Source of the DNA: Xenorhabdus griffiniae
GTDB taxonomy: Bacteria; Pseudomonadota; Gammaproteobacteria; Enterobacterales; Enterobacteriaceae
Reading direction: 5' to 3'
Assembly: GCF_015163655.1 (NCBI RefSeq)
Contig: NZ_JADEUF010000003.1
Span: forward strand, 1-64,000
Length of the DNA: 64,000 nt
The translations under genes were made by a program, and so were the position numbers. The notes under the pieces are model-generated. The model was not told where the DNA came from. It saw only the letters and a program-made list of their open reading frames with translations, and searched no databases. The number at the start of each line of letters is the position of its first letter. Within the stretch, counting starts at the first letter, position 1. Of this stretch, positions 8,697 to 21,619 are shown one piece after another.

Positions 8697-10424
8697 TTAG
8701 CAGAGTGTTTTTTCTCTGGTAAAGGTGTCAACCAAATCCATCAATTCCTTTGCTGTTGGCTGAGTTAAAGCCTGCTCTGCCAGTGCTTTTGCATCATCAT
8801 AATTAGTATTACGGATGATCTTTTTAATGCGTGGAATTGATATTGCACTCATACTGAACTCATCCAATCCCATACCCAAGAGCAACAGCGTGGCGCGCTC
8901 ATCACCGGCAAGCTCTCCACACATGCCCGTCCATTTACCTTCTGCGTGTGAGGCATCAATAACCTGCTTGATTAAGCTCAACACTGCTGGTGACATTGGG
9001 TTGTAGAGATGAGAAATCAGCTCATTACCACGGTCTACCGCAAGAGTATACTGAGTTAGATCGTTTGTCCCAATACTAAAAAAGTCAACTTCTTTTGCAA
9101 GATGATGAGCAATGGTTGCAGCAGCAGGCGTTTCGACCATGATGCCAACTTCAATCGATTCATCAAATGCTTTGTTTTCATTGCGTAATTGCTCTTTGAG
9201 TAACGCAAGCTCAGCTTTCAATTCCCGTATTTCTTCAACAGAAATAATCATTGGGAACATAATGCGCAGTCTACCAAATGCAGAAGCTCTCAGGATAGCA
9301 CGTAATTGAGAATGTAAGATCTCTTTACGGTCAAGGCAAATACGGATCGCACGCCAGCCAAGGAATGGGTTCTCTTCTTTTGGCAGGTTCATGTAAGGTA
9401 AATCTTTATCGCCACCAATGTCCATTGTACGAATAATGACGGCTTGATTACCAACTGCTTCTGCCACTGCTTTATAGGCCTCAAACTGTTCATCTTCGGT
9501 TGGCAGAGAATCACGATCCATAAACAGAAATTCAGTACGGTATAAACCAATACCTTCGGCACCATTGCGTTCAGCGCCAGCGATGTCACGTACCGTACCG
9601 ATATTGGCGCAAACTTCAACTTGATGTCCATCCAAAGTGATGGCCGGTAAGTCTTTCAGCTTCGCCAGTTCGGTTTTTTCTGTCAGATACTCACTTTTCG
9701 CGGTTTTCAGTTTCTCGATTTCGGTATCAGATGGGTTCACATAAATGTGATTATTGACGGCATCCAGAATCAGGTAATTACCATTTTGGATTTGCCTGGT
9801 CGCATTGGTTGTACCAACAATCGCTGGTAATTCCAGAGAGCGAGCCATAATGGACGTGTGAGAAGTTCGGCCACCAAGATCAGTGATGAAACCTAATACC
9901 TTGTCCAGATTGAGTTGTGCGGTTTCTGATGGCGTCAGGTCACTGGCAACCAGGATGACTTCTTCTTCAATGGAACCTAAGTCGATAATTGGCATATCCA
10001 GAATATTTTTCAGTAAGCGCTTACCAATATCACGCACATCGGCGGCTCGCTCTTTCAAATATTCATCATCCAGTTCTTCCAGCGCATTGGCCTGATCTTC
10101 AATAACGGAATGAACGGCTGCATCTGCTGTTAACAGGTTTTTTTTAATAAGTGTGATAATTTCCTGCTCTAGCTCTTCATCTTCCAGCAACATAATATGG
10201 CCTTCGAAGATTTCAGCTTTTTCTGCACCCAGATTTTTTTCGGCTGTTTCTCTAATGATCTCTAATTGTGCGGAAGATTTGTCACGGCCTTGCTTAAAGC
10301 GGGAAATTTCTTGTTCAACTTGTTCAGGAATAATTTTTTTATGATTGATAATGATGGGATCTTCTTTCAGTAATAACGCTTTACCGAAAGCAATTCCTGG
10401 TGATACTAAGATACCTGAAATCAT
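8697..10424 (-). CDS. ptsI: PTS enzyme I (PEP-protein phosphotransferase)
   Basis: A 575-residue cytoplasmic enzyme that transfers phosphate from PEP to HPr. The N-terminal HPr-binding and swivelling domain carries the active His189 in [13 protein letters not shown]. The C-terminal PEP-binding barrel has [28 protein letters not shown] and [10 protein letters not shown] with the catalytic Cys. The length is identical to E. coli EI (575). It is the middle gene of ptsH-ptsI-crr. The 124-bp gap to ptsH is unusually structured (see the hairpin entry). Confidence 0.98.
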   Translation of the reverse strand: MISGILVSPGIAFGKALLLKEDPIIINHKKIIPEQVEQEISRFKQGRDKSSAQLEIIRETAEKNLGAEKAEIFEGHIMLLEDEELEQEIITLIKKNLLTADAAVHSVIEDQANALEELDDEYLKERAADVRDIGKRLLKNILDMPIIDLGSIEEEVILVASDLTPSETAQLNLDKVLGFITDLGGRTSHTSIMARSLELPAIVGTTNATRQIQNGNYLILDAVNNHIYVNPSDTEIEKLKTAKSEYLTEKTELAKLKDLPAITLDGHQVEVCANIGTVRDIAGAERNGAEGIGLYRTEFLFMDRDSLPTEDEQFEAYKAVAEAVGNQAVIIRTMDIGGDKDLPYMNLPKEENPFLGWRAIRICLDRKEILHSQLRAILRASAFGRLRIMFPMIISVEEIRELKAELALLKEQLRNENKAFDESIEVGIMVETPAAATIAHHLAKEVDFFSIGTNDLTQYTLAVDRGNELISHLYNPMSPAVLSLIKQVIDASHAEGKWTGMCGELAGDERATLLLLGMGLDEFSMSAISIPRIKKIIRNTNYDDAKALAEQALTQPTAKELMDLVDTFTREKTLC

Positions 10425-10463
10425 ATTATATGACCTTACTACGGGTGATTACCTTTCATTAAG

Positions 10464-10511
10464 ATTTAGGGGGAACCCTAAATATCCCCAGATTTTATTG
10501 ATCTGGGGATA
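10464..10511 (-). other. Tandem hairpins in the ptsH-ptsI intergenic region
   Basis: Two hairpins lie back to back: ATTTAGGG/CCCTAAAT (10464 onward) and an 11-bp stem TATCCCCAGAT at 10483-10493 with ATCTGGGGATA at 10501-10511. Neither has a T run on the ptsHI strand. They could act as an mRNA-stability or attenuation element separating HPr from EI levels; that role is inference. Confidence 0.55.
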
Positions 10512-10548
10512 AGCTGAATGAAATAGACTGGCTTGATTGAACGGACGA

Positions 10549-10806
10549 TTATTCCAATTCACCCATTAATTTAACTAAATGTTCAACAGCCTGTTGTTCA
10601 TCTTCGCCTTCAGCAGAAATCGTTACAACTGTACCTTGAGTCAATCCCAGCGTTTGTAATTTGAACAGGCTTTTTGCGCTGGCAGACTTGCCCCCAGAAG
10701 TCAGAGTAATGTCAGAAGCAAAGCCTTTTGCTTCTTTAACAAATTGTGCCGCAGGGCGAGTGTGGAGGCCGTTTGGTGCAGTAATAGTAACTTCTTGCTG
10801 GAACAT
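10549..10806 (-). CDS. ptsH: PTS phosphocarrier protein HPr
   Basis: An 85-residue phosphocarrier, the same length as E. coli HPr. His15 is in the motif [16 protein letters not shown], and the Ser46 region reads [13 protein letters not shown]. It takes phosphate from EI and gives it to all EIIA proteins, including the EIIA-Glc encoded two genes downstream and probably the AgaF-type EIIA at 31.2 kb. The start has GGAAA six bases upstream. It is first in the operon; promoters must lie in 10807-11180. Confidence 0.98.
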   Translation of the reverse strand: MFQQEVTITAPNGLHTRPAAQFVKEAKGFASDITLTSGGKSASAKSLFKLQTLGLTQGTVVTISAEGEDEQQAVEHLVKLMGELE

Positions 10807-11187
10807 AATATTTCCTCAATAACTTAAATATGCGTTGATAAGCGAAGAGAATTCCATTGGTTATCGCTGAATTCCCTGCGGCTTATACAACCGTTAAAAT
10901 GATAATGAAGTAAAGCGTACTCCCTTCACTTTTCAAGTTATTGTGTTGCTAATTTTAACTTGAAATTTAGTGGGATTATAATAATCATTATCAAATAATT
11001 AACATACTTGATGCACTCAATTGTTGATTTGGTGTTAATACACGTTATCTAAAGAAGGCTTTAGTTTGAATAACCTTATTTGCCGTCTGGTTGGCGATTA
11101 ATTTCGTGCATCAAAATAATTACTGGTTAAATACTAAAGCTACTTGAATAAATCATCTAGGAAAGTTTTAAACTTTGATCTGATGCA
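10807..11187 (-). promoter_or_regulatory. ptsH upstream regulatory region
   Basis: About 380 bp with no gene between ptsH and the cysK terminator. A perfect 10-bp inverted repeat TTTCAAGTTA (10931-10940) and TAACTTGAAA (10956-10965) is visible; its CAACTTGAA-like arms also recall R repeat ends, so it may be a decayed repeat. The E. coli counterpart holds several CRP-dependent promoters; I could not place boxes with confidence. Confidence 0.35.
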
Positions 11188-11216
11188 CAAAAAAGCACCC
11201 TGAAGGTGCTTTTTTG
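11188..11216 (-). terminator. Rho-independent terminator of cysK
   Basis: AGCACC at 11194-11199 pairs with GGTGCT at 11205-11210 around a CTGAA loop, flanked by A5 and T6 runs, so it can work on either strand. It lies about 33 bp after the cysK stop. Confidence 0.85.
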
Positions 11217-11248
11217 TCAATGGAGTGAAAAATTCTATCGAGTGATTT

Positions 11249-12202
11249 TTACTCACTGAGTAAGTCAGCAAACAGTGCTGTACTGAGATAACGTTCCGCC
11301 GACGAAGGCAAAATTACCACGATATTTTTATCCTGGTATGCTTCTTCTTGCGCTATTTTGATGGCCGCAGCAACAGCAGCACCTGAAGAAATTCCCGCAA
11401 GAATACCTTCTTTTTCAGTGATTTCACGTGCAATCTGCATCGCTTCTTCATTGCTGATTTTAAATACGCGGTCAACTAATGTTAAATCTAAGTTATCAGG
11501 AATGAAACCAGCGCCAATTCCCTGAATTTTATGTGGACCTGGTTTAAGTTCTTCACCCGCCAATTTTTGGCTGATAACAGGTGAACTTTCTGGTTCTACC
11601 GCAACGATAGTGACTGGTTTGCCCCGCGTATTTTTTAAGTAACGGGCAACACCCGTAATTGTGCCGCCAGTTCCTACACCAGCAACAAAAACGTCTACAT
11701 TACCGTCAGTATCTTCCCAAATTTCAGGGCCAGTGGTTTTTTCATGGATTTCAGGATTGGCGGGATTGCTGAATTGTTGCAGGAGTATATAACGGTCAGG
11801 GTTACTGTCATGGATTTCGTTAGCTTTCTCAATCGCGCCTTTCATGCCTTTTGCACCTTCGGTCAGCACCAAATTTGCGCCAAGTGCTTTCAACAACTTA
11901 CGTCGTTCAAGGCTCATTGTTTCAGGCATGGTCAATGTCAGCTTATAACCACGGGCAGCTGCAACATAGGCAAGTGCAATCCCTGTATTACCACTGGTTG
12001 GTTCGATAAGTTCTTTATCTTTGGTCAGAATGCCCCGTTTTTCGGCATCCCAGATCATATTGGCACCAATGCGGCATTTAACACTGAAGCTGGGGTTACG
12101 GGATTCTACTTTCGCCAGGATGCGACCATTCGCGAAATTTTTTAAACGTACTAGCGGAGTGTGACCAATAGTCAACGAATTATCTTCATAAATTTTGCTC
12201 AT
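11249..12202 (-). CDS. cysK: Cysteine synthase A CysK
   Basis: A 317-residue PLP enzyme (O-acetylserine sulfhydrylase A). The PLP lysine is Lys42 in [14 protein letters not shown], followed by [16 protein letters not shown] and [15 protein letters not shown]. The tail [13 protein letters not shown] is typical. The reading frame is open farther upstream, but the ATG at 12200-12202 gives the family N-terminus [20 protein letters not shown] and has AGGGG ten bases upstream, so I chose it. CysK can bind the C-terminus of CysE and, in toxin-bearing strains, CdiA toxins. It lies next to cysZ and ptsH as in E. coli. CysB control is likely but no site was identified. Confidence 0.97.
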   Translation of the reverse strand: MSKIYEDNSLTIGHTPLVRLKNFANGRILAKVESRNPSFSVKCRIGANMIWDAEKRGILTKDKELIEPTSGNTGIALAYVAAARGYKLTLTMPETMSLERRKLLKALGANLVLTEGAKGMKGAIEKANEIHDSNPDRYILLQQFSNPANPEIHEKTTGPEIWEDTDGNVDVFVAGVGTGGTITGVARYLKNTRGKPVTIVAVEPESSPVISQKLAGEELKPGPHKIQGIGAGFIPDNLDLTLVDRVFKISNEEAMQIAREITEKEGILAGISSGAAVAAAIKIAQEEAYQDKNIVVILPSSAERYLSTALFADLLSE

Positions 12203-12318
12203 TGTTCGTTTGCCCCTAACATACCGTAAATACTGGTTAACCATACGCTAACATCATATTTATGGAAATAAGGTTTCAGTCTATTCTTATTATATAAAAG
12301 AATAATTGATGGACATTT

Positions 12319-12423
12319 TATATCAATCTAACTTTAAGATGTGTGTGATTTCTCCCCGAGAAGCAGGGAGAAATCAGGTTTCATGTCGTGTTGTAAATTG
12401 CAACTTGAAGTTTAATACATATA
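12319..12423 (+). repeat. R repeat copy 4
   Basis: TATATCAATCTAACTTTAAG to AATACATATA, a slightly diverged full-length copy. It abuts S repeat copy 1. Confidence 0.8.
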
Positions 12424-12496
12424 AATAGCGTTTCAAAATGATAGGAATATTCCTTACCGCGCGGAGCGCGGGGTAAGGAACGCCAACATCTGATAC
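12423..12496 (-). repeat. S repeat copy 1 (hairpin repeat)
   Basis: The core TTCCTTACCGCGCGGAGCGC then GGGGTAAGGAA forms a GC-rich hairpin flanked by AATAGCGTTTCAAAATGATA on one side and CCAACATCTGATAC on the other. The reverse complement of the whole unit matches 52237-52312. Confidence 0.75.
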
Positions 12497-12564
12497 CCTC
12501 CTGACATGCTTATAACCGGTCAGGAGGCGTGTAGTCGACAAAAAGTCGTAAACAGAAGATTAAA

Positions 12565-13341
12565 TTAATTTGATGATGTGCGATTCAGGGCATGTTGAGC
12601 ACGGTAGCGATCAACCCACATCGCAGTTGCGCCACAAACCGCAACGGGCATGATAAACAGGTTCACAATCGGGATCATGGTCAGAATGCTGACTGCTGCA
12701 CCGAATTGCAGGTTATCTATTTTATTTTGGCGTAATGTATTGCGCATAGTGGTAAAACTGACTTTATGGTTATCAAATGGAAAATCACAATATTGGATTG
12801 TCAGCATCCAGGCACTGAAAATAAACCAAAGGAAAGGAGCGACGGTTTGGCCTATTCCTGGAATGAAGTAAAGTAACAATAGGACAACTGCACGCGGAAT
12901 ATAGTAAAGAATTTTCACTATTTCGCGTTTCAGAATACGGGGCGTATCTTTGAGTAAGTCAATAACCCCAGTATCGGGTGCCGGAATGCCTGTTAAGTCA
13001 GCCTCCAATTTTTCTGCCAGCAACCCATTGAATGGTGAAGCGATAAAATTAGCCAGTGTACTGAAAAAATAGGTAAAAACCAGTAAGATAGAGATAACCG
13101 CAAGTGGCCAAATTAAATAGCTTAACCATTGCATCCAGTCTGGTATTTTATCGAGAGCCCATTGTATCCAATCCCCTAATTTATGATATAGCCACCAAAA
13201 TGAACCACCTAGCAATAAGATATTAGCCAATAAAGGTAATAGAACGAACCTCTTAATGCCAGGGCGGGTTATCAGTTGCCAACCTTGGGCAATATAATGA
13301 AATCCATTCACATGTTTTGGCAACCTTGTCGAATTCGTCAT
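12565..13341 (-). CDS. cysZ: Sulfate transporter CysZ
   Basis: A 258-residue inner-membrane protein that mediates high-affinity, sulfite-sensitive sulfate uptake for cysteine synthesis. Hydrophobic helices are visible at about residues 29-52, 70-95 and 145-190, with the family blocks [31 protein letters not shown] and [15 protein letters not shown]. coli CysZ has 253 residues. It is transcribed toward cysK, separated from it by repeat DNA, and is divergent from zipA. It complements CysPTWA in supplying sulfate. Confidence 0.95.
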   Translation of the reverse strand: MTNSTRLPKHVNGFHYIAQGWQLITRPGIKRFVLLPLLANILLLGGSFWWLYHKLGDWIQWALDKIPDWMQWLSYLIWPLAVISILLVFTYFFSTLANFIASPFNGLLAEKLEADLTGIPAPDTGVIDLLKDTPRILKREIVKILYYIPRAVVLLLLYFIPGIGQTVAPFLWFIFSAWMLTIQYCDFPFDNHKVSFTTMRNTLRQNKIDNLQFGAAVSILTMIPIVNLFIMPVAVCGATAMWVDRYRAQHALNRTSSN

Positions 13342-13561
13342 ATTTTCTTATTCTCTCTTAGATGATTGAGACGGTATGATATAGGCAGGATTTTCTACTG
13401 ACCAGTCGTTTCATGAGTAAAAAACATCCGAAAAAACAGAGAAAATCTCTCATTATGGTAAGAAAAGTATGTAGAGACTTGCACTTGTCCTATTTGACAA
13501 ATACTCTTATCTAAAGAATATTCCGCCGTGATGGCAATTAATTTAAACAACAGAGATAGCA

Positions 13562-14497
13562 ATGATGCAGGATTTGCGTCTGATATTAATCGTTGTTGGT
13601 GCGATAGCCATAATAGCTTTGCTATTACATGGGTTGTGGACCAGCCGTAAAGAGCGTTCATCACTCTTTCGTGATCGCCCAGTTAAACGTCATAAACAGG
13701 GGCGTCAGGAAGAGCCAGAAGATGATGATGGCGAGGAGCTGTTTGATAATACGCCAAAATCGAAAGTTCAGGAGTCGACGCAACCGCAGACTGAACATCG
13801 TGCCGGGCCGGTTATCGAACGTCATGCGCCTGAATCGTCAGCCACAGTGTCTGATGATGGTACAGATCCTTTACTTACAAGGCATCAATCCGATGCTTCT
13901 ACAGTCAAGGTGAAAGGTGTCGATGATCAACAAGAAGAACCACAACTTGGCTTGTTTGATCCGATTGAATCCACTGAATCAAAAGAAGCCAGAGTTGCAG
14001 AGTCAGACTCTGACATTGTGGACGGGCAATCAAAGGCAGCGAAAAATGAAGCACAGTCTAAATCTGAACAGACTAAAAAAGAGACCGTGTTGGTGTTGCA
14101 TGTTGCCGCTCATCATGGGCAAGAACTGAATGGTGAAGTGCTGTTCCAAAGCATTTTACAGGCAAGCTTCCGGTTTGGTGAGATGAATATTTTTCATCGC
14201 CATCTAAACCCATCGGGTAGCGGTGCTGTGTTGTTCAGTCTAGCTAACATGGTAAAACCGGGTTCGTTTGATCCAGACCAAATGGTCGATTTCACTACTC
14301 CTGGCGTTTCCATATTTATGCTTGTACCTTCATATGGTGATTCCAATCAGAATTTTAAACTGATGTTACAGGCGGCGCAGCGCATTGCTGCTGATGTGGG
14401 AGGCGTTGTTCTGGATGGTGAGCGCAAGTTGCTGACACCACAGATGATCGAACTCTATAAAGCGCGTATCCGTGATACGCTCAATGTCAGTGAATAA
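13562..14497 (+). CDS. zipA: Cell division protein ZipA
   Basis: A 311-residue bitopic inner-membrane protein that tethers FtsZ to the membrane. One N-terminal membrane helix spans about residues 5-25 ([20 protein letters not shown]), followed by a basic stretch, then a long acidic, Gln/Ser-rich linker (residues ~40-175), and a C-terminal FtsZ-binding domain that begins near [20 protein letters not shown] and includes MNIFHRHL and [21 protein letters not shown] double ATG at the start leaves a one-codon ambiguity. It is followed by ligA, the usual partner, with a terminator-like hairpin between. Confidence 0.96.
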   Translation: MMQDLRLILIVVGAIAIIALLLHGLWTSRKERSSLFRDRPVKRHKQGRQEEPEDDDGEELFDNTPKSKVQESTQPQTEHRAGPVIERHAPESSATVSDDGTDPLLTRHQSDASTVKVKGVDDQQEEPQLGLFDPIESTESKEARVAESDSDIVDGQSKAAKNEAQSKSEQTKKETVLVLHVAAHHGQELNGEVLFQSILQASFRFGEMNIFHRHLNPSGSGAVLFSLANMVKPGSFDPDQMVDFTTPGVSIFMLVPSYGDSNQNFKLMLQAAQRIAADVGGVVLDGERKLLTPQMIELYKARIRDTLNVSE

Positions 14498-14518
14498 CCC
14501 CTCTTTTTATTAGTATCA

Positions 14519-14543
14519 AGCCCCCGCTAGTCGGGGGTTTTTC
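14519..14543 (+). terminator. Terminator between zipA and ligA
   Basis: CCCCCG at 14521-14526 pairs with CGGGGG at 14532-14537 and is followed by T5. It ends only about 20 bp before the ligA start, so it may act as an attenuator rather than a full stop. Confidence 0.8.
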
Positions 14544-14554
14544 ATCTCTGGTGA

Positions 14555-16579
<2,025 letters not shown>

Positions 16580-16653
16580 TGCGCATTCCATTTAGGGAGA
16601 CGATTATTAAAATGTGATCGAGTTAGCTAAATAGAGATTTGTAGTCACTTGAA

Positions 16654-16680
16654 TAGTAAATTAACGTGATAATCATCAAA
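16654..16680 (+). promoter_or_regulatory. Possible CRP-like site upstream of nupC
   Basis: The stretch ACGTGATAATCATCAAA has imperfect dyad symmetry resembling a CRP site (TGTGA-N6-TCACA), about 80 bp before the nupC start. nupC is CRP/CytR-controlled in E. coli. Visual match only. Confidence 0.25.
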
Positions 16681-16749
16681 CTTTACTGTCATGTGTTGCA
16701 TAAAATACAGATCTAAATTTGCACAGAATCGTGTTTGGAGCTCTTCTTT

Positions 16750-17946
16750 ATGACTACGTCTCATATTTTACATTTTTTACTCGCTTTGGTCGTCATTGGC
16801 GGCCTGGCGGTTTTGGCGAGTAATAACCGGAAGGAAATTAAGATTCGTTATATTATTCAGTTGCTTATAATCGAACTCTTTCTGGCATGGTTCTTCCTGA
16901 ATTCTAACGTGGGTTTGGGGATAGTTAAAGGATTTGACGATTTATTTGTCCATCTATTATCTTACGCTGCAAAAGGTACCAGCTTTGTTTTCAGTGGCAT
17001 GATAGAAGCGAATCTGGCCTTTTTCTTCCTGAATGTATTGTGTCCTATCATTTTTATTTCCGCCCTGATTGGTATTTTGCAACACATCAAAGTGCTACCC
17101 ATTATCATTCGTGTGATTGGTACTGTGCTGTCTAAAATTAACGGTATGGGTAAACTGGAATCATTTAATGCGGTGAGTTCATTGATTTTGGGGCAATCAG
17201 AGAATTTTATTGCTTATAAAAATGTGCTGGGCAAGATGTCTGAACGCCGGATGTATACGATGGCGGCGACGGCAATGTCTACCGTATCTATGGCTATTGT
17301 CGGTGCTTACATGACGATGCTGGATGCAAAATATGTGGTCGCGGCATTGATCCTCAATATGTTCAGCACTTTTATCATCTTATCTCTCATTAATCCTTAT
17401 TCTGTTGAGAATGAAGAAGATATTCATATGAGCAACCTCCATGAGGGGCAAAGTTTCTTTGAAATGCTGGGCGATTATATTCTGGCGGGCTTCAAAGTTG
17501 CTTTGATTGTCACTGCGATGTTGATCGGTTTTATTGCCTTGATTGCAGGAGTTAACGCAATTTTCCATCTGGTCTTTGGTATTACTTTCCAGGAGTGTAT
17601 GGGATATGTGTTTTATCCGTTTGCATGGATCATTGGTATTCCAAGTGATGAAGCGCTGAAAGTCGGCAGTATCATGGCAACCAAGTTGGTTTCCAACGAA
17701 TTTGTGGCGATGCAGAGCTTGCAAGAGATGTCTGCTCAACTAAGTGAACATTCGAAAGGGATTCTGTCCGTATTTTTGGTTTCTTTCGCTAACTTTGGCT
17801 CCATTGGGATTATTTCTGGTGCGGTTAAAGGGCTGGATGAACAACAGGGTAATGCTGTTGCGCGCTTTGGCTTGAAATTATTGTTTGGTTCAACGCTGGT
17901 GAGTTTCCTGTCCGCAGCAATTACTGGGCTGATTTTGAGCATCTAA
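16750..17946 (+). CDS. nupC: Nucleoside-proton symporter NupC
   Basis: A concentrative nucleoside transporter of 398 residues from the ATG at 16750, which has GGAG nine bases upstream. A longer frame opens with TTG at 16735 but lacks a ribosome site. Around ten hydrophobic segments are present. Family motifs include [19 protein letters not shown] (nucleoside and Na/H-coupling region), [18 protein letters not shown] and [13 protein letters not shown]. The length is close to E. coli NupC (400). It imports pyrimidine and adenine nucleosides. A terminator follows, and ypeB comes next. Confidence 0.96.
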   Translation: MTTSHILHFLLALVVIGGLAVLASNNRKEIKIRYIIQLLIIELFLAWFFLNSNVGLGIVKGFDDLFVHLLSYAAKGTSFVFSGMIEANLAFFFLNVLCPIIFISALIGILQHIKVLPIIIRVIGTVLSKINGMGKLESFNAVSSLILGQSENFIAYKNVLGKMSERRMYTMAATAMSTVSMAIVGAYMTMLDAKYVVAALILNMFSTFIILSLINPYSVENEEDIHMSNLHEGQSFFEMLGDYILAGFKVALIVTAMLIGFIALIAGVNAIFHLVFGITFQECMGYVFYPFAWIIGIPSDEALKVGSIMATKLVSNEFVAMQSLQEMSAQLSEHSKGILSVFLVSFANFGSIGIISGAVKGLDEQQGNAVARFGLKLLFGSTLVSFLSAAITGLILSI

Positions 17947-17978
17947 TCTGTTTCATTGGGTTTGACAGAAGACAATAG

Positions 17979-18012
17979 AAAGTGGCGTTCTGGAGGCAGG
18001 CGCCACTTTTTT
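17979..18012 (+). terminator. Terminator of nupC
   Basis: AGTGGCG at 17981-17987 pairs with CGCCACT at 18001-18007 and is followed by TTTTTT. Confidence 0.85.
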
Positions 18013-18040
18013 ATACTCATAGTGAGGTAATGAGGTTGAT

Positions 18041-18259
18041 ATGATGAACAAAGAAAACTTGTTGGAAATAGCGAATACAGCGATGCCATTTGGTAAATAT
18101 AAAGGGCGAATGTTGATTGACTTGCCGGAAGAGTATTTACTTTGGTTTGCGCGCAAAGGGGAGTTCCCACAGGGAAAACTGGGCGAGTTGATGGAGATAA
18201 CGCTTGCAATAAAAATTGAAGGATTGGACTCTCTGGTAAAACCGTTGAAAGGCTCCTGA
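18041..18259 (+). CDS. ypeB: DUF3820 family protein YpeB
   Basis: A 72-residue soluble protein of the DUF3820 family, the same length as E. coli YpeB. The family core is clear: AMPFGKYKGRMLIDLPEEYL then LWFARKGEFPQGKLGELM. Its function is unknown; the PFGKYKG...IPDLP-type motif is also found in small domains linked to nucleic-acid enzymes. In E. coli it lies next to ligA; here nupC is in between. The start has TGAGG upstream with good spacing. Confidence 0.9.
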   Translation: MMNKENLLEIANTAMPFGKYKGRMLIDLPEEYLLWFARKGEFPQGKLGELMEITLAIKIEGLDSLVKPLKGS

Positions 18260-18417
18260 TGGATAAAATTTTCTTGTTTATGATTATCAAATCAGTGACA
18301 TAAATCGCTTAACCATTTTCCTGATAGCATTAATATTCTGCGTGATTAATTGAAATATTGGGTGGTTTCCAATCACATGAATCTATATGGAGAGCCACAT
18401 CCATACGGAGGGTTATG

Positions 18418-19170
18418 ATGAACTATTTTGACGGGAAAATTGCGATTGTTACAGGTGCGACAACGGGCGTTGGCGAGGGCATTGCAGAAGAATTATTCCA
18501 GCGCGGAGCGACGGTAATTATTACTGGGCGTCAATATTCCCGTGCTAAACAGACAGCAAAACAGCTTGATCCCACCGGGCAATATGTGATCCCAATGGAA
18601 ACAGATATCAGGGATCATCTTTCAGTCAAGGCATTGATTGACAACACAGTGAAGCAATTTGGTGGATTGCATATGTTGGTCAATAATGCGGGTATTACCG
18701 GCCCGCAGGGTGTCAATATTTGTGATTATTCCATTGATGACTGGAATGATGTGATTAATACCGATCTCAGCGGAACATTTTTCGGCTTGAAATATGGTAT
18801 TCCGGCTATCATTCACAGTGGAGGAGGAGCTATTGTTAACCTTTCTTCCTCTAATGGGATTGTAGGCATTCCTGGTATTGCACCTTATACAACGGCTAAA
18901 CATGGTGTGCTTGGTTTAACGCGTTCGGCTGCCCTGGAGTTTGCAGATAAAGGTGTTCGCATCAATGCAGTTGGACCAGGTTATGTTGATACTCCGTATA
19001 TGCAAACCCTGCCAACAGACATCAGGGAGTGGATGGCAAATAGTCACCCAATGAAACGCATGGCAACCAGAGAAGAAGTGGCAAAAACGGTAGCATTTCT
19101 ATTGTCTGACGAAAGCTCATTTACGACTGGCGCATTTTACGCGATTGATGGGGGCTATACGGCGCAATAG
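18418..19170 (+). CDS. Short-chain dehydrogenase/reductase, substrate unknown
   Basis: A 250-residue classical SDR oxidoreductase. The nucleotide-binding motif TGATTGVGEG is at residues 12-21, NNAG at 89-92, and the catalytic Ser144, Tyr157 and Lys161 (YTTAK) have standard spacing. The C-terminus AIDGGYTAQ is typical. GGAGGG at 18407-18412 supports the ATG at 18418 (or the one at 18415). Arg40 after the second strand (TGRQYSRAK) hints at NADP preference. It is not the UcpA-type SDR found near cysP in E. coli. It stands alone between ypeB and the tRNA-Ala pair, so neighbours give no substrate clue. Confidence 0.88.
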   Translation: MNYFDGKIAIVTGATTGVGEGIAEELFQRGATVIITGRQYSRAKQTAKQLDPTGQYVIPMETDIRDHLSVKALIDNTVKQFGGLHMLVNNAGITGPQGVNICDYSIDDWNDVINTDLSGTFFGLKYGIPAIIHSGGGAIVNLSSSNGIVGIPGIAPYTTAKHGVLGLTRSAALEFADKGVRINAVGPGYVDTPYMQTLPTDIREWMANSHPMKRMATREEVAKTVAFLLSDESSFTTGAFYAIDGGYTAQ

Positions 19171-19242
19171 GGTAAATACAATAAGTGATGACAGTTACAC
19201 CAATTTTTTAATAATTGACTAGCTAATACAGACAGATAGAAA

Positions 19243-19274
19243 AAACCCCTGAAAACGCAAGTTTTCAGGGGTTT
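19243..19274 (-). terminator. Bidirectional terminator of the tRNA-Ala pair
   Basis: A perfect 14-bp stem AAACCCCTGAAAAC (19243-19256) and GTTTTCAGGGGTTT (19261-19274) with GCAA loop. It follows the two tRNA-Ala genes on the minus strand and may also end the SDR transcript. Confidence 0.85.
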
Positions 19275-19282
19275 CAGAATTT

Positions 19283-19358
<76 letters not shown>

Positions 19359-19425
19359 ACGAATGTGGTTCGGACTTTGAATGCCAGATACTGTTTATCT
19401 CTGATGAGTAAATAAGATAAGTATT

Positions 19426-19501
<76 letters not shown>

Positions 19502-19702
19502 AAATCAAAATCCTGTAGAACGGGGCGAATCATATGAAAACCGGAGAATTCTGTCAATGAATTCATTAATATTCCCCGTGTAAACGCTGAAAAAGCCATC
19601 AATGACCCATTGGGAGGGCAAAAATAAAGGCACTGCAATAATTGAGTGCCTTTCATTTCATTATTCACGCCACATTATGACGTAACATCGATAAATGACG
19701 AT

Positions 19703-21118
19703 TTATTGCGCTTCACGCTGAGCAATATAAGCCAGGGCTTTATCAATACGAGATAATGAACGAGCTTGGTTAATAGCATGGATCGTTACATCAACACTTG
19801 GAGACTGGCCCACACCTGTTACCGCAACACGCAGTGGCATACCTACCTTACCCATCCCAACTTCCAGTTCGTCAGCCGTCGCTTGAATGGCGTGATGGAT
19901 ATTTTCAGGTGTCCATTCAGTAATGGCTGCCAGTTTCGCACGGGCAACTTCTAATGGCTGGCGAGCAACAGGACGCAGATGTTTTTTCGCCGCATCTGCA
20001 TCAAATTCGGCAAATTCTTCATAGAAATAACGGCAAGACTCAGCCATTTCTTTCAGCGTCTTGCAGCGTTCACCTAACAGTTTGATCAAATCAACCAGTT
20101 CTGGCCCCGTGCGAGTATCAAGACCTTGTTGTTCAATATGCCATGCTAAATGTACAGCAACTTTTTCCGCTGGCAGGGTATTAATATAATGATGGTTCAG
20201 CCATTGCAGTTTTTCTGTATTGAATGCACTGGCAGATTTGCTGATGGCATCGAGACTAAACAGCTCAGTCATTTCTTCAACGCTGAAAATCTCCTGATCG
20301 CCATGTGACCAACCCAGACGAACCAGATAGTTCAACAGTGCTTCTGGCAGATAACCATCATCACGGTATTGCATTACGCTGACTGCCCCGTGGCGCTTGG
20401 ACAGTTTTTTACCATCGTCGCCGAGGATCATCGAAACATGGGCATATTCTGGGACAGGTGCCCCAAGTGCTTTTAGTATATTGATCTGACGTGGGGTATT
20501 GTTGATATGGTCTTCACCACGAATAACATGGGTGATTTCCATATCCCAATCATCAATGACCACACAGAAGTTATAAGTTGGTGAACCGTCGGTACGGCGG
20601 ATGATCAAATCGTCCAGCTCTTGGTTACTGAATTCAATCGGGCCACGGATACTGTCGTTAAAAACGACAGAACCTTCTTGTGGGTTGCGGAAACGCACAA
20701 CATGTGGCTCATCATGACTATGCTGGCACTCGCTATCACGGCATTTCCCGTCATAACGTGGTTTTTCACCATTAGCCATCTGAGTTTCACGCAATTGTTC
20801 CAAACGCTCTTTAGAGCAATAGCAGCGGTAAGCTGTACCTTGCTCTAACATTTCATCAATAACCTGGTTGTAACGGTCGAAACGTTTGGTCTGATAATAA
20901 GGACCTTCATCCCAATTCAGATTTAACCAGTTCATCCCGTCCATAATTGCATCGATGGCATCTTGGGTAGAACGTTCCAGATCAGTATCTTCGATGCGAA
21001 GAACGAATTCACCTTGATTGTGGCGACTGTATAACCAGGAATAAAGAGCAGTACGCGCACCACCAACATGCAGATAGCCAGTAGGACTTGGTGCAAAACG
21101 GGTTTTAATTTTACTCAT
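19703..21118 (-). CDS. gltX: Glutamyl-tRNA synthetase GltX
   Basis: A 471-residue class I synthetase that charges tRNA-Glu, the same length as E. coli GltX. The HIGH-like motif is in [19 protein letters not shown] and the KMSKS-like motif in [21 protein letters not shown] zinc-binding insert shows Cys-rich segments ([10 protein letters not shown] and [10 protein letters not shown]). The C-terminal half is the anticodon-binding domain. It is divergent from the Val/Lys tRNA array and shares the 270-bp region between them; E. coli has the same arrangement. Confidence 0.98.
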   Translation of the reverse strand: MSKIKTRFAPSPTGYLHVGGARTALYSWLYSRHNQGEFVLRIEDTDLERSTQDAIDAIMDGMNWLNLNWDEGPYYQTKRFDRYNQVIDEMLEQGTAYRCYCSKERLEQLRETQMANGEKPRYDGKCRDSECQHSHDEPHVVRFRNPQEGSVVFNDSIRGPIEFSNQELDDLIIRRTDGSPTYNFCVVIDDWDMEITHVIRGEDHINNTPRQINILKALGAPVPEYAHVSMILGDDGKKLSKRHGAVSVMQYRDDGYLPEALLNYLVRLGWSHGDQEIFSVEEMTELFSLDAISKSASAFNTEKLQWLNHHYINTLPAEKVAVHLAWHIEQQGLDTRTGPELVDLIKLLGERCKTLKEMAESCRYFYEEFAEFDADAAKKHLRPVARQPLEVARAKLAAITEWTPENIHHAIQATADELEVGMGKVGMPLRVAVTGVGQSPSVDVTIHAINQARSLSRIDKALAYIAQREAQ

Positions 21119-21343
21119 CAGGAATTGCCTTAATTACGTTTCTCTTTATTAGAGAGCGTGTTGGATGATTGAAGTAACAACAGTGGGAGTTATTTTATCA
21201 CTGCACTTCAATTCCTCAATGGCGTTAACGGCAGGTTATTAAGAAAAGCTAAAATAACGTGTCTAAATGATACCATATCGTGATTATAATTGTTTCATTC
21301 TGTTTAATTTTACGACGAACGATTGTTTTAGTGATAAAAAGCG

Positions 21344-21371
21344 TTGACTCACTTCGAACTATCCCTATAAT
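21344..21371 (+). promoter_or_regulatory. Stable-RNA type promoter of the tRNA-Val/Lys array
   Basis: A -35 box TTGACT at 21344-21349 and a perfect -10 box TATAAT at 21366-21371 are 16 bp apart. The -10 is followed by the GC-rich discriminator GCGACTCC typical of stringently controlled tRNA promoters. The first tRNA begins at 21389. Confidence 0.85.
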
Positions 21372-21388
21372 GCGACTCCATCACGACG

Positions 21389-21464
21389 GGGCGATTAGCT
21401 CAGTTGGTAGAGCATCTCCCTTACAAGGAGGGGGTCATCAGTTCGAATCTGGTATCGCCCACCA
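21389..21464 (+). tRNA. valU: tRNA-Val(TAC) copy 1
   Basis: A 76-nt cloverleaf GGGCGATTAGCTCAGTTGGT... ending in an encoded CCA. Anticodon TAC at 21422-21424. First gene after the promoter. Confidence 0.97.
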
Positions 21465-21498
21465 TATTTCTCGTAGTGATAAAAATGATTTTATGATT

Positions 21499-21574
21499 GG
21501 GCGATTAGCTCAGTTGGTAGAGCATCTCCCTTACAAGGAGGGGGTCATCAGTTCGAATCTGGTATCGCCCACCA
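21499..21574 (+). tRNA. valX: tRNA-Val(TAC) copy 2
   Basis: Identical in sequence to copy 1, 34 bp downstream. Encoded CCA; anticodon TAC. Confidence 0.97.
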
Positions 21575-21619
21575 ATCATAAATCAGTGGTATTGATGTCG
21601 GTAATAGTCATCGTGAAGT

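Larger units (their letters stand above)
12245..12564. other. cysK-cysZ intergenic region made of repeats
   Basis: Roughly 320 bp consisting mostly of R repeat copy 4 joined directly to S repeat copy 1. No gene is visible. The cysK promoter must lie in or right of 12203-12318. Confidence 0.5.
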
